From: Nitrosomonas sp.
GTDB taxonomy: Bacteria > Pseudomonadota > Gammaproteobacteria > Burkholderiales > Nitrosomonadaceae
NCBI GenBank assembly: GCA_017994575.1
Contig: JAGOKN010000009.1
Coordinates: 1-50,142, forward strand
Direction of reading: 5' to 3'
Length of the DNA stretch: 50,142 nucleotides
Below, piece after piece: positions 10,486-20,264 of the stretch (positions within the stretch are counted from its first letter, which is position 1; each line of letters opens with the position of its first letter). The notes beneath the pieces are model-generated. The model did not search any database. It was given only the letters and a program-made list of their open reading frames with translations, and was not told the origin of the DNA. A program made the position numbers and the translations under genes.

Positions 10486-13143
10486 TTATAGGAAGCGAGC
10501 TGTTTCGACGATTTCATAAGCTTCTAATTGATCCCCAACCTGAATATCATTGAAGTTTTTTAAGGATAATCCGCATTCGAATCCTTCTCGCACTTCTTTG
10601 ACGTCATCTTTAAAGCGTTTCAGTGAATCCAATTCACAACTGTGTATGACCAGACCATCGCGCAGTACTCTGATCAGTGAATTTCTTTTTATAATGCCAT
10701 CCAAGACATAGCAACCAGCAACTACGCCAACCTTAGGAATGCGATAAATCTCGCGTACATCGACCAGACCCATCATGCTCTCTTTGCGATCTGGCGACAT
10801 CATGCCTGAAAGGGCAGCTTTAATCTCATCGACGGCTTCATAAATGATGTTGTAGTAGCGAACATCGACACCGCTAGAAGCGATGAGTTTACGCGCACTG
10901 GCGTCGGCTCGCACATTAAAGCCGATGACAACCGCTTTGGAGGCGAGTGACAAATTGATATCTGATTCAATGATGGCACCCACTCCACTATGAATGATAT
11001 TTACTTTCACCTCATCGGTAGATAATTTTTGCAGCGCATAGGCCAAAGCTTCACAGGAGCCTTGAACATCAGCCTTGATGATCAGGGCAAGCACTTTTAC
11101 ATCTGCTTGTTGATCAAAAACATTCTCGAGTTTTGCCGCTTGCTGTTTAGCAAATTTCACATCACGATACTTACCTTGGCGAAATAGGGCGATTTCTCTC
11201 GCTTTGCGTTCATCATCCAATGCAAAAACAATTTCACCGGCTTCAGGAACTTCTGACAGGCCTTGAATTTCGACTGGAATAGAAGTTCCCGCCTGTTTAA
11301 TGGCTTTACCATTTTCATCATTCATAGCCCGAACTTTGCCATAAACAGCTCCGGCCAGTAAAACGTCGCCGCGTTTTAAGGTTCCTGATTGCACCAAAAT
11401 AGTTGCCACCGGACCGCGACCTTTATCCAAACGTGATTCGATCACTACTCCTTTTGCAGCCGTTGTTGTGGGAGCCTTTAGTTCCAGAACTTCAGCTTGC
11501 AGAAGTATGCTTTCCAAGAGAGAGTCAACACCTTGACCGGTTTTTGCCGATACTTCAGCGAACATCGTGTCGCCACCCCAATCTTCTGGTACAACATCAT
11601 GCGCAACCAGTTCATGGCGGATACGTTCAACATTGGCTTCCGGTTTATCGATTTTATTGACTGCGACGATAATCGGAATTTTTGCTGCTTTGGCATGATG
11701 AATGGCTTCGATGGTTTGCGGCATAACACCATCATCCGCGGCAACTACCAAAATAACGATGTCGGTGATTTTTGTGCCGCGTGCACGCATCGCAGTAAAT
11801 GCTTCGTGCCCCGGAGTATCTAGGAAAGTGATCATACCGTGATCGGTTTCGACATGATAAGCACCAATATGCTGAGTAATTCCACCGGCCTCGCCACCCG
11901 CGACACGCGTACGGCGAATATAATCCAACAGAGAAGTTTTACCGTGATCAACGTGCCCCATGACAGTCACCACAGGCGCCCGTGGCAACAATTCTGCTTC
12001 GGTGGCTGAGGTTTCGCTATCAGCTAAGAAAGTTTCCGGATTATCCATTTCAGCATATTTTGCAATATGCCCCATTTCTTCGACAACAATCATGGCTGTA
12101 TCTTGGTCTAGCATCTGATTAATGGTTACCATGCTGCCCATTTTCATCAATACTTTGATGACGTCAGCCGCTTTGACCGACATTTTTTGCGCTAATGCAC
12201 TGACAGAAATTGTTTCCGGCACCATGATTTCGCGAACTATCGGTTCAGTTGGCGCGGAAAAAGCATGGGCATTTTGATCTTCGATATGCACCGGTTTGCT
12301 GTGTTTATCTCTGCGTGTTCGCCATCCTTGGGTACTGTTAGCAAGATCACCACGGGTTTTAACACTACGTTTTTTAGTGCTTTCATCTTTCCAAACTACT
12401 TGTTGTTTGGCCGGTTTCTTTTTCTTGTCGGCTTTATCGTCTGGTTTTACTGCAGGCTTATGCAAGGTACCTTCAGTCGAATTGCTTGCAGATTGAGATT
12501 CTATCGGTTGTTCAGGCTCAGATATTTTGGTGAGTTCTCCTTGAGTTTCTTTATTGCTCTCGGTAGAGATTGCTGAGACTGGTTTAGTCGATAATGTTGC
12601 CTCGTCAGGGATTAGTTCCTGTTCTTCATCGTTTTTCTTGACGATTTCAGTGGTTTCGGTTTTTTTGCGTTCTCTCTTTTGTCTAACTTCTTCAGCCTGA
12701 CGCGCAATCAGCTCAGCTTGTTTCCTAGCTTCTTCTCTGCGTAATTCAAGCTGTTCGGCATCAATGATTGGTTCTTTGACTGACGGGCGATTGGCGATTT
12801 CTGGCGGAGCGACTGTTATTGGTGGCGCTGGTTCCGAATCTCCAGAAACCGATTTTGTTAACGTGCGTCTTTTTCTGACCTCAACCTGAATGGTGCGCGG
12901 CCGACCAGTACTATCTGATTTGCGAATTTCAGAAGTTTGACGGCGAGTCAGGGTTACTTTGCTTTTGGTATCGGTAGCTCCATGAGTTCTTCTAAGATAA
13001 TCAAGTAATTGTGCTTTATCTTGCTCTGTTAAACTGTCTTCCGCCAGCATTTTTTTTACGCCAGCAGCTTTAAGTTGCTCCAGCAAAACTACTGGTAACA
13101 AACCCAGTTCATTAGCAAATTGTTCTACACTCATTTGAGCCAT
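10486..13143 (-). CDS. infB: Translation initiation factor IF-2
   Basis: GTPase that brings fMet-tRNA to the 30S subunit and promotes subunit joining. 885 aa, a long IF-2. The N-terminal IF2_N domain (residues 1-50) is followed by a highly charged, low-complexity linker of about 90-290 rich in Lys/Glu (coiled-coil-like), a second IF2_N domain near 310-360, then the G domain with G1 GHVDHGKT at 396-403, DTPGHEAF (G3) and NKID (G4). C-terminal domains II-IV end with the fMet-tRNA-binding part. It follows nusA by 71 bases. Confidence 0.98.
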   Translation of the reverse strand: MAQMSVEQFANELGLLPVVLLEQLKAAGVKKMLAEDSLTEQDKAQLLDYLRRTHGATDTKSKVTLTRRQTSEIRKSDSTGRPRTIQVEVRKRRTLTKSVSGDSEPAPPITVAPPEIANRPSVKEPIIDAEQLELRREEARKQAELIARQAEEVRQKRERKKTETTEIVKKNDEEQELIPDEATLSTKPVSAISTESNKETQGELTKISEPEQPIESQSASNSTEGTLHKPAVKPDDKADKKKKPAKQQVVWKDESTKKRSVKTRGDLANSTQGWRTRRDKHSKPVHIEDQNAHAFSAPTEPIVREIMVPETISVSALAQKMSVKAADVIKVLMKMGSMVTINQMLDQDTAMIVVEEMGHIAKYAEMDNPETFLADSETSATEAELLPRAPVVTVMGHVDHGKTSLLDYIRRTRVAGGEAGGITQHIGAYHVETDHGMITFLDTPGHEAFTAMRARGTKITDIVILVVAADDGVMPQTIEAIHHAKAAKIPIIVAVNKIDKPEANVERIRHELVAHDVVPEDWGGDTMFAEVSAKTGQGVDSLLESILLQAEVLELKAPTTTAAKGVVIESRLDKGRGPVATILVQSGTLKRGDVLLAGAVYGKVRAMNDENGKAIKQAGTSIPVEIQGLSEVPEAGEIVFALDDERKAREIALFRQGKYRDVKFAKQQAAKLENVFDQQADVKVLALIIKADVQGSCEALAYALQKLSTDEVKVNIIHSGVGAIIESDINLSLASKAVVIGFNVRADASARKLIASSGVDVRYYNIIYEAVDEIKAALSGMMSPDRKESMMGLVDVREIYRIPKVGVVAGCYVLDGIIKRNSLIRVLRDGLVIHSCELDSLKRFKDDVKEVREGFECGLSLKNFNDIQVGDQLEAYEIVETARFL

Positions 13144-13214
13144 TTATAACCCTTCAGCAATCAAAATTACAAGTAGGTTCTTGATATAATTTTATTATTT
13201 AAATGAAATTTAAA

Positions 13215-14687
13215 TCAAGTAAACCAAGGTTCACGCGCTTTGATGATTAATTGATTTGCACGTTCAATATCTATACCTGTCATTTCTACCAAATCATCGG
13301 CAGCCAAGTCAGCCAAGTCAGCTTGTGTATTAATACCTTGTGCTGCCAGTTCTCGCACTATATTAATATCCATTCCTTCTAATGACAGTAAATCTTCAGC
13401 AACATGTTCAACTTTTTCTTCGTTCGCAATGGCGTCAGTTAATAATACGTTACGCGCACGATTGCGTATTTCATTGACAGTTTCAGCGTCTAATGATTCA
13501 ATCTCCAACATTTCATTGAGTGGCACATAAGCCACTTCTTCCAGCGTCACAAATCCTTCCTGCACCAATATTTCTGCTATTTCTTCGTCAACATCCAGTT
13601 TTTTAATGAAGAGCTGACAGATGACCGATGATTCTTCTTCGTGTTTGACTTTGGATTCCTCCACCGTCATGATATTCAGTTCCCAGCCAGTCAGCTCAGA
13701 AGCGAGTCGCACGTTTTGTCCGCCGCGTCCTATTGCCTGTGCTAGATTATCATCATCGACGACGATGTCCATACTGTGCTTTTCTTCATCAACCATGATG
13801 CTGCTAATTTCTGCAGGTGCCAGCGCATTGATAATGAAGGTTGCTGGATCATCTGACCACAAAACAATATCAACACGTTCTCCGGCTAATTCACTGATGA
13901 CGGCTTGCACTCTAGATCCACGCATACCTACGCACGTGCCAATGGGATCAATTCTTTGATCGTTTGATTTAACTGCAATTTTAGCCCGCGACCCTGGGTC
14001 TCTTGCGGCTACTTTAATTTCTAGCAAACCCTCTTCGATTTCCGGTACTTCTAACTCAAATAATTTCATCAGAAATTCTGGAGAAATACGCGAAAGCTTT
14101 AATTGTGGACCTCTGGAAGCGCGATCGACTTTATATAAATAGGCGCGAACCCGATCACCGACACGCAAGTTTTCTTTTGGTATCATCTGATCACGAGATA
14201 GCTCGGCTTCAATTTTTCCCGATTCGATGATGGCATTGCCGCGTTCCATTCTTTTAATTGTGCCATTCACCAAATAATCTCCTCTTTCAAGAAAATCACT
14301 TAATGTCTGCTCACGCTCTGCATCACGTATTTTTTGAAATATTACTTGTTTTGCCGCTTGCGCTCCAATTCGTCCAAACTCGATCGTTTCCAATGGTTTT
14401 TCACAGAAATCGCCCAGACTGATATTCTCATTGGTTTCTCGAGCCTCACTTAATGCGATTTGGCGATCAGTATCTTCTACCACATCATCTTCCACCACTA
14501 ACCAGCGACGAAAGGATTGATAATCTCCGGTCACTCTATCAATAGAAACGCGTACTTCAATATCTACTTGAAACCGTTTTTTTGTGGCAGATACCAGTGC
14601 AAGCTCAAGAGCTGTAAAAACTATTTCTTTTTCAACAGCTTTCTCACGCGCTAATGCATCAACCAATAGTAAAATTTCGCGGCTCAT
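13215..14687 (-). CDS. nusA: Transcription termination/antitermination factor NusA
   Basis: RNA-polymerase-bound factor that controls pausing, intrinsic termination and rRNA antitermination. 490 aa with the full gammaproteobacterial/betaproteobacterial layout: NTD (1-130), S1 domain (about 135-200), two KH domains (200-345; [14 protein letters not shown] and [17 protein letters not shown]), and two acidic C-terminal repeats (about 360-490, [16 protein letters not shown] and [19 protein letters not shown]). It lies between rimP and infB. NusA is known to regulate its own operon in E. coli, relevant to the leader hairpin at 15163-15181. Confidence 0.98.
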   Translation of the reverse strand: MSREILLLVDALAREKAVEKEIVFTALELALVSATKKRFQVDIEVRVSIDRVTGDYQSFRRWLVVEDDVVEDTDRQIALSEARETNENISLGDFCEKPLETIEFGRIGAQAAKQVIFQKIRDAEREQTLSDFLERGDYLVNGTIKRMERGNAIIESGKIEAELSRDQMIPKENLRVGDRVRAYLYKVDRASRGPQLKLSRISPEFLMKLFELEVPEIEEGLLEIKVAARDPGSRAKIAVKSNDQRIDPIGTCVGMRGSRVQAVISELAGERVDIVLWSDDPATFIINALAPAEISSIMVDEEKHSMDIVVDDDNLAQAIGRGGQNVRLASELTGWELNIMTVEESKVKHEEESSVICQLFIKKLDVDEEIAEILVQEGFVTLEEVAYVPLNEMLEIESLDAETVNEIRNRARNVLLTDAIANEEKVEHVAEDLLSLEGMDINIVRELAAQGINTQADLADLAADDLVEMTGIDIERANQLIIKAREPWFT

Positions 14688-14713
14688 AGTCCTCCAGCCA
14701 AATTTTTATATAA

Positions 14714-15142
14714 CTACAATTTTGGAACCAAACGGGCTTTTCCAAGATTACTCAATTCGAGATCTAACAATTTCCCTTCGACTTCAAGCTTAATTATGCC
14801 ATCATTCACTTCCCGCAAAATGCCTACAAAATTTCTTTGTCCCTGAACAGGAACCCGCAGTTTCAATTTGATCGTTTCTCCTATAAAACGGAGAAAGTCG
14901 GCTTCTTTTCTCAGGGGCCTGTCCAAGCCTGGTGAAGAAACTTCCAGTCGGCCATAGTCAATATTTTCAACTATAAGTAATCGACTTAAGTGATTGCTGA
15001 TGGTGACGCAATCATCAATTGTGATACCGCCTTCCTTATCCACAAATACTCTTAGTAATTTGCTGTGCGCTAATTGTTCGACGTCAACCAACTCATAACC
15101 CATTCCTTCCAGAGTTGATTCTAACAATTCTTCTAATGCCAT
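14714..15142 (-). CDS. rimP: Ribosome maturation factor RimP
   Basis: Assists assembly of the 30S subunit. From ATG 15142 the protein is 142 aa, with the family features [27 protein letters not shown] and [11 protein letters not shown]. The open frame continues 14 codons upstream, but those codons lie across a terminator-like hairpin, while ATG 15142 has GGCGGAG just before it and gives the family start MALEELLES. First gene of the operon. Confidence 0.95.
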   Translation of the reverse strand: MALEELLESTLEGMGYELVDVEQLAHSKLLRVFVDKEGGITIDDCVTISNHLSRLLIVENIDYGRLEVSSPGLDRPLRKEADFLRFIGETIKLKLRVPVQGQRNFVGILREVNDGIIKLEVEGKLLDLELSNLGKARLVPKL

Positions 15143-15157
15143 AGCTCCGCCACAAAT

Positions 15158-15181
15158 AAAAAATGGGCTGAAAAAGCCCAT
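15158..15181 (-). terminator. Terminator-like hairpin in the rimP leader
   Basis: On the minus strand, a 7-bp GC-containing stem (arms at 15175-15181 and 15163-15169) with a 5-nt loop is followed directly by a T run (15162-15158). This is a good intrinsic terminator shape. It ends 16 bases before rimP and no minus-strand gene lies upstream of it, so it can only act on the rimP-nusA-infB transcript itself, as an attenuator. On the plus strand there is no T run after the stem. Confidence 0.6.
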
Positions 15182-15196
15182 CAAATCTATTTGCGC

Positions 15197-15202
15197 ATTT
15201 TA
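15197..15202 (-). promoter_or_regulatory. Possible extended -10 promoter for the rimP operon
   Basis: On the minus strand TGG-TAAAAT reads as an extended -10 element (TGn before the hexamer). The -35 region is poor. It would start a leader of about 45-50 nt that contains the hairpin at 15163-15181. Confidence 0.4.
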
Positions 15203-15288
15203 CCAAAAGTTTACAAAATATGAAACACAAACTTCGTCAGTAGTAATGTTTTAGCGATTATTAACGTTTTTTCATGCATTATTCTGCA

Positions 15289-15316
15289 TTTTTTGTGATT
15301 ACCGGATCACAAAAAA
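15289..15316. promoter_or_regulatory. Perfect inverted repeat between rimP and acs (candidate operator)
   Basis: Two 11-nt arms, TTTTTTGTGAT (15289-15299) and its exact complement (15306-15316), flank a 6-nt spacer. The T run precedes and the A run follows on both strands, the reverse of a terminator, so a DNA-binding site is more likely than a transcript end. It sits midway between two divergent starts. Confidence 0.5.
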
Positions 15317-15361
15317 ATACGATCAGAAACAAGAAGTATAAATTACGCATTCTGCCAATGA

Positions 15362-15367
15362 TACAAT
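15362..15367 (+). promoter_or_regulatory. Possible extended -10 promoter for acs
   Basis: TGA-TACAAT reads as an extended -10, 43 bases before the acs start and 46 bases beyond the palindrome at 15289-15316. No good -35 is visible. Confidence 0.35.
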
Positions 15368-15409
15368 CCTGGCCAGCAAACTGAACAAACGAAATGCTGG
15401 AGAAACTTC

Positions 15410-17380
15410 ATGTCAACCATTGAATCAATTTTAAACGAAACGCGTATTTTTCAGCCTAGTCAAGAATTCATTCAACAAGCAAATATTTCTGGCATGCAAG
15501 CATATCAAGCATTATGCGCAGAAGCTGAGTTGGATCATCAAGGTTTCTGGGCGAATCAGGCTAACAAACTGATTGTTTGGCATAAGCCATTCTCTGAAAT
15601 TCTGAATGATAAGACTCCGCCATTCTATCGCTGGTTCAGCGATGGTGAGTTAAATGTTTCTTACAATTGTCTTGATCGCCACTTGGCAACACAAGGCGAT
15701 AAAGTAGCCATTATTTTTGAATCTGATGAAGGTGAAGTTATTCGATCAACCTATCGTGATCTTCATAGGCGTGTTTGTCAGTTTGCCAATGCGCTGAAAT
15801 CACAAAATATTAAAAAGGGTGATCGAGTCATTATTTATATGCCAATGTGCATTGAAGCAGTGGTGGCTATGCAAGCCTGCGCGCGCATCGGTGCCATTCA
15901 TTCAGTCGTATTTGGCGGATTTTCAGCCAAGAGCTTACACGAACGTATAGCGGATGCTAGTGCGGTTGCAATCATTACAGCGGACGAACAAGTCCGTGGA
16001 GGCAAACATAATCCGCTTAAAGCGATGGTCGATGAAGCCATTCTTATGGGTAATATCTCTTCGGTTAAATCAATCATTGTTTATCAACGTACAGGAGCAG
16101 CGGTACCTTTTGATCCGATGCGCGATGTCTGGTGGCATGAAATCACTCAAAACGCTAGCACACAGTGCGAGCCTGAATGGGTCAATGCTGAACATCCGCT
16201 GTTTACCTTATACACTTCCGGTTCCACGGGAAAGCCAAAGGGAGTGCAACATTCCAGTGCCGGCTATTTGCTAGGCACTAAAGTAAGTATGCAGTGGGTT
16301 TTTGATTACAAACCAGCGGATGTATTTTGGTGTACGGCCGATGTTGGTTGGATTACCGGCCACAGTTATGTCGCTTATGGCCCTCTGGCGATAGGTGCTA
16401 CTCAGATCATATTTGAAGGAATTCCCACTTATCCGAATCCAGGCCGTTTTTGGGAAATCATTCAGAAGCATCAAGTAACCACATTCTATACCGCACCTAC
16501 CGCAATTCGTTCATTGATCAAGCTGGGAGCCGATTTGCCCGAGCAATACAATCTTTCTTCACTCAGATTATTAGGTTCCGTGGGGGAACCCATTAATCCA
16601 GAAGCCTGGATATGGTTTTATGAAAAAGTTGGACAATCGCACTGTCCGATTGTCGATACCTGGTGGCAAACCGAAACCGGTTGTCATATGATCGCTCCCA
16701 TGCCAGGGGCTGTCCCACTCAAACCAGGCTCATGCACTTTCCCATTGCCTGGAATTTCAGCCGCCATAGTAGATGAAGCCGGTCATGATGTTGAAAATGG
16801 TAAAGGTGGATTTTTAGTCATCAAGAAACCTTTTCCGTCACAAATACGAACACTTTGGGGTGATCCAGAACGCTTTAAGAAGACTTATTTTCCCGAAGAT
16901 ATTGGCAATGGTCACTATTACTTGGCAGGTGATTCAGCTTATCGAGACAATGAAGGCTACTTCTGGATTATGGGTCGCATTGATGATGTGCTGAATGTAT
17001 CAGGACATCGTTTGGGAACAATGGAAATTGAATCTGCTCTGGTAGCTAATCCACTCGTTGCAGAGGCAGCTGTCGTAGGCAAACCTCATGAAGTCAAAGG
17101 TGAAGCGGTGATAGCATTTGTTGTCCTAAAAGGCCAATATCCGCAAGGTGAAGAAATTTTACGCCTGACTAACGATCTGCGTGATTGGGTAGCTAAAGAA
17201 ATTGGTCCGATTGCCAAACCTGACGAAATTCGTTTTGGTGAAAATTTGCCGAAGACGCGATCAGGTAAAATAATGCGCCGCTTGCTACGCACTCTAGCCA
17301 AGGGTGAAGAAATCACTCAGGATATTTCTACTTTGGAAAATCCGGCCATTCTGGAGCAATTAAAGAATCTCTCTAAGTAA
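15410..17380 (+). CDS. acs: Acetate-CoA ligase (acetyl-CoA synthetase)
   Basis: Activates acetate to acetyl-CoA via acetyl-AMP. 656 aa, the normal length. N-terminal ACS domain; ATP/AMP motif [16 protein letters not shown] from about residue 267; [16 protein letters not shown] in the acetate-site region; C-terminal [13 protein letters not shown] with Lys620, the lysine acetylated in the Pat/Sir2 control of this family. ATG 15410 follows GGAGA at 15399-15403. In an ammonia oxidiser it would serve acetate scavenging or recycling. The related propionyl-CoA synthetases are less likely, given WWQTETG and the overall pattern. Confidence 0.95.
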   Translation: MSTIESILNETRIFQPSQEFIQQANISGMQAYQALCAEAELDHQGFWANQANKLIVWHKPFSEILNDKTPPFYRWFSDGELNVSYNCLDRHLATQGDKVAIIFESDEGEVIRSTYRDLHRRVCQFANALKSQNIKKGDRVIIYMPMCIEAVVAMQACARIGAIHSVVFGGFSAKSLHERIADASAVAIITADEQVRGGKHNPLKAMVDEAILMGNISSVKSIIVYQRTGAAVPFDPMRDVWWHEITQNASTQCEPEWVNAEHPLFTLYTSGSTGKPKGVQHSSAGYLLGTKVSMQWVFDYKPADVFWCTADVGWITGHSYVAYGPLAIGATQIIFEGIPTYPNPGRFWEIIQKHQVTTFYTAPTAIRSLIKLGADLPEQYNLSSLRLLGSVGEPINPEAWIWFYEKVGQSHCPIVDTWWQTETGCHMIAPMPGAVPLKPGSCTFPLPGISAAIVDEAGHDVENGKGGFLVIKKPFPSQIRTLWGDPERFKKTYFPEDIGNGHYYLAGDSAYRDNEGYFWIMGRIDDVLNVSGHRLGTMEIESALVANPLVAEAAVVGKPHEVKGEAVIAFVVLKGQYPQGEEILRLTNDLRDWVAKEIGPIAKPDEIRFGENLPKTRSGKIMRRLLRTLAKGEEITQDISTLENPAILEQLKNLSK

Positions 17381-17431
17381 TTTAGCTTGTTACTACCTTA
17401 GTTCAAGGTATATGAATAATCTCGGAAATAT

Positions 17432-18400
17432 ATGACATCATCACTTGTTACAGATTTTGAGCATGGCATCAGTGCGATTGATGCGCAGTTTCATCGCCCC
17501 AATCGGGCAGCCATCCACCTGCTCGTTGAAAAGGGTATGGCTGCGTTGATTGACACCGGCACATCTTTTTCCATTCCTGGTGTCGTAGAGTCACTTCAGC
17601 AAAAACATATCAAAACTGAAAATGTTGCTTACATTATATTAACTCATATCCATCTTGATCATGCCGGTGGAGCAAGCGAATGCATGCGGCATTTTCCAAA
17701 TGCAAAGCTGGTCGTGCATCCACGTGGCGCAAGTCATATGATCAATCCGGCGCGATTGATTGCCGGAGCAATGAGTGTTTACGGGGAAATGGAATTTAAG
17801 CGCGTATATGGCGAGATTTATTCCATTGATGCCGATCGGATCATTGAGGCACCTGATGAAAGCCGTATTGACTTGAATGGCCGTTCATTATTGTTTCTCG
17901 ATACACCAGGTCATGCTCGTCATCATAATTGTATTTATGATGAACAAAGCCAATCCTTTTTCACAGGCGATACCTTCGGTGTCTCTTATCGAGAATTGGA
18001 TGTGAATGGCTTGGAGTTTGTTTTTCCTACGACGACTCCCGTGCAATTCGATCCTGATGCTGCACATGCTTCGATTGATCGTATCATGCAATATCAACCA
18101 CGCTATGCCTATCTTACGCACTATAGCCGTATTGGTAATTTGATTCATCACGCTAAAAATATGCACAATTTGATTGATGCACATGTGGAAATTGCTCAAC
18201 AGGCAAAAGCCAGCGGGGAAGAAAGACAAGCCATTATCTCAACAGCTTTGCAAGCATTATTACTGCAGAAAATATCCCAGCATGGTTGTCAATTACCTCA
18301 AATTGATATCATTAATTTACTGCGTTCTGACATTAAATTGAACACTCAAGGCTTAATTCATTGGCTCGATCAGCCTACTGAACGCTTTAAACGTCTATGA
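17432..18400 (+). CDS. Metallo-beta-lactamase-fold hydrolase
   Basis: A 322-aa protein with the binuclear metal motif THIHLDHAGG: His72, His74, Asp76, His77. Further ligand candidates are DTPGHARHH near residue 155-160, TGDTFG near 180 and a late LTHYS. This arrangement fits the glyoxalase II-like or quorum-lactonase-like MBL hydrolases; a C-terminal helical extension of about 90 residues follows the core. The substrate cannot be named. It begins 51 bases after acs in the same direction and may be co-transcribed with it, which would hint at a thioester or ester substrate, but that is inference. Confidence 0.85.
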   Translation: MTSSLVTDFEHGISAIDAQFHRPNRAAIHLLVEKGMAALIDTGTSFSIPGVVESLQQKHIKTENVAYIILTHIHLDHAGGASECMRHFPNAKLVVHPRGASHMINPARLIAGAMSVYGEMEFKRVYGEIYSIDADRIIEAPDESRIDLNGRSLLFLDTPGHARHHNCIYDEQSQSFFTGDTFGVSYRELDVNGLEFVFPTTTPVQFDPDAAHASIDRIMQYQPRYAYLTHYSRIGNLIHHAKNMHNLIDAHVEIAQQAKASGEERQAIISTALQALLLQKISQHGCQLPQIDIINLLRSDIKLNTQGLIHWLDQPTERFKRL

Positions 18401-18452
18401 TCTGATTATTTAGAGCGTGACATATATTCCGCGCCAACTAGGAAAGCCCCTT

Positions 18453-18485
18453 AAAAAAAGCTCACTACCTTATCAAGTAGTGAGC
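18453..18485 (-). terminator. Terminator of the 70-aa membrane protein gene
   Basis: Arms GCTCACTAC (18460-18468) and GTAGTGAGC (18477-18485) pair perfectly over an 8-nt loop. On the minus strand the stem runs straight into seven T residues, so it terminates the minus-strand gene at 18514. Confidence 0.85.
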
Positions 18486-18513
18486 CATTCTGGTTTTGGG
18501 TCGATAATTTAAC

Positions 18514-18726
18514 TTACACAGTTACCCGTTTTGAAGAGTACTCCACTTTAGTTTTGGACTTACCACGTATGAAGGTAATGAAAAGATAGCCCAAATATGC
18601 AGCAAGAATAATATCTGAAATCACCCACCCCGCAACGGATTGTGGTAAATCAAAAATTGACATTATCCCCAAGAAAGTGCCACAAAGCACCATCGCTGAA
18701 ATAATAAAAATTTGACTTGTACTCAT
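18514..18726 (-). CDS. 70-aa two-helix membrane protein, unknown
   Basis: The protein has two hydrophobic segments (about residues 4-25 and 32-53) and a short basic C-terminal tail (GKSKTKVEYSSKRV), so the tail is probably cytoplasmic. The gene has an excellent Shine-Dalgarno (AAGGAG, 8 bases before ATG) and its own strong terminator, and is therefore a real, separately expressed small gene. I do not recognise the family. It lies alone on the minus strand between the MBL gene and dinB. Confidence 0.75.
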   Translation of the reverse strand: MSTSQIFIISAMVLCGTFLGIMSIFDLPQSVAGWVISDIILAAYLGYLFITFIRGKSKTKVEYSSKRVTV

Positions 18727-18882
18727 AAGAATCTCCTTTTTATGAAAATGAATCGTTGTTGTTTATGATGTATTGAAACTATAAGATATATAACTTCACA
18801 AAAAGTTCACACTTTTTTCACAAAATACTCACAATTGAATTGAATAAAAACAATACAAATTATTCAAATAACTTTTTAACAT

Positions 18883-18906
18883 ATTGATATATATGTATAT
18901 ATCAAT
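18883..18906. promoter_or_regulatory. AT-rich perfect palindrome upstream of dinB
   Basis: Arms ATTGATATATA (18883-18893) and TATATATCAAT (18896-18906) are exact complements around a 2-nt centre. It lies in the 251-base AT-rich gap between two divergent genes, about 70-90 bases from dinB. It could be an operator or a cruciform-prone site. Confidence 0.4.
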
Positions 18907-18977
18907 GATTTTAGAAAATTATTCTGATGATTAAATAATGTGTAATTTTTGAGCTATGCGATGAAATTTCACCAGAA

Positions 18978-20150
18978 ATGGGAATCAGACAAATAATGAG
19001 TGCTCAATCACGCCGCATCGCCCATTTGGATATGGATGCTTTCTATGCGTCCGTTGAGCTTCTTCGCTATCCAGAATTACGTGGTTTGCCGGTTGTCATT
19101 GGCGGACGAGCTGAACACAAGCCAACAATGCAAGAGGGTGGCAACAAACATTTCTTCAAGTTACGTGAATATGTAGGTCGCGGCGTAATCACTACCGCTA
19201 CTTATGAAGCGCGTGCAGCCGGTGTTTTTTCCGCAATGAGTGTCATGAAAGCTGCGCAGTTAGCGCCTGATGCCATTCTACTTCCGGTCGATTTTGAAGC
19301 CTATCGCCACTATTCGCGCTTATTCAAGGCGGCTGTTGCCAGCGTTACCACTCAGATCGAAGATTCTGGTATTGATGAAATTTATATCGATTTGAGCAAT
19401 TTACCCGGTGACACCTTGACGCTGGCAAAGCGCATCAAACAGGTAGTAAAAGATGCCACCGGACTTTCGTGTTCCATTGGCATTACTCCCAATAAATTAT
19501 TATCGAAAATCTGCTCCGATTTGGAGAAACCCGATGGACTGATTATTCTTGGCATAGCGGATATTCCGAGTCGGATATGGCCGTTATCTGTCAGTAAGAT
19601 CAACGGTATCGGCCCTAAAGCAACTCAAAAACTGACATCATTAGGGATTACAACCATTGCTGAATTAGCACAAGCGGAACCAGGTTTTCTGCAAATTCAC
19701 TTCGGACGTAGTTATGCAGCTTGGCTAAATGAGGCATCGCATGGAATCGATCACCGACCGGTAATCACTCATGCAGAGCCAAAATCCATCAGTCGCGAAA
19801 CTACTTTTGAACAAGATCTTCATCCACGTCAAGATCGTTCTGCTTTATCAGAAGCATTCACAACGCTGTGCGTGCAAGTTGCAGAAGATTTAAATAGTAA
19901 AGGTTATGTAGGGCGCACCATCAGCATCAAATTACGTTTCGAGGATTTTCATACAGTAACACGAAATTACACGTTACCGGCACACACTGCAGATTCAGCA
20001 CTGATACGCCGCGCCGCAGGAGAATGCTTGCGACGGGTAGCACTGAATAGAAAACTTAGATTGCTCGGTGTAAAAGTCAGCACACTTGCCTCTGTTCAGT
20101 CTGCAAATAAAAGCGAAGCTTGGCTACAGAGAGAACTGCCACTACGTTAA
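18978..20150 (+). CDS. dinB: DNA polymerase IV (Y family)
   Basis: Error-prone translesion polymerase. 390 aa from ATG 18978; an in-frame ATG at 18996 (MSAQSRRIAHLD) is an equally possible start. Catalytic residues are Asp18 in HLDMDAFYASVE and Asp133-Glu134 in EDSGIDEIYIDL. Relative to E. coli DinB there is an insertion of roughly 20 residues at about 45-68 (AEHKPTMQEGG and following). The HhH thumb (INGIGPKATQKL) and little-finger domain are present. No beta-clamp motif was confidently identified at the C-terminus (ends WLQRELPLR, which is clamp-motif-like: QxxLPL). Confidence 0.94.
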   Translation: MGIRQIMSAQSRRIAHLDMDAFYASVELLRYPELRGLPVVIGGRAEHKPTMQEGGNKHFFKLREYVGRGVITTATYEARAAGVFSAMSVMKAAQLAPDAILLPVDFEAYRHYSRLFKAAVASVTTQIEDSGIDEIYIDLSNLPGDTLTLAKRIKQVVKDATGLSCSIGITPNKLLSKICSDLEKPDGLIILGIADIPSRIWPLSVSKINGIGPKATQKLTSLGITTIAELAQAEPGFLQIHFGRSYAAWLNEASHGIDHRPVITHAEPKSISRETTFEQDLHPRQDRSALSEAFTTLCVQVAEDLNSKGYVGRTISIKLRFEDFHTVTRNYTLPAHTADSALIRRAAGECLRRVALNRKLRLLGVKVSTLASVQSANKSEAWLQRELPLR

Positions 20151-20264
20151 CTACTAGCAAACTTAAAATCAGGACTTGTTAATGCCTTTTAACATAGTCT
20201 TTTGCACTGACGCATTATGATCTACGCTAGAATCGTATTATTCAATTCTAAGAGGCTTCAATCC

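Noticed and set aside
15294..15311. CRP site upstream of acs
   Set aside because: TGTGA and TCACA are present, but 8 nt apart, not the canonical 6, so a standard CRP site is not supported.
15182..15409. tRNA (metY-like) before rimP as in E. coli
   Set aside because: No cloverleaf or CCA-type end is visible here.
18883..18906. LexA box for dinB
   Set aside because: The palindrome lacks the CTGT...ACAG ends.
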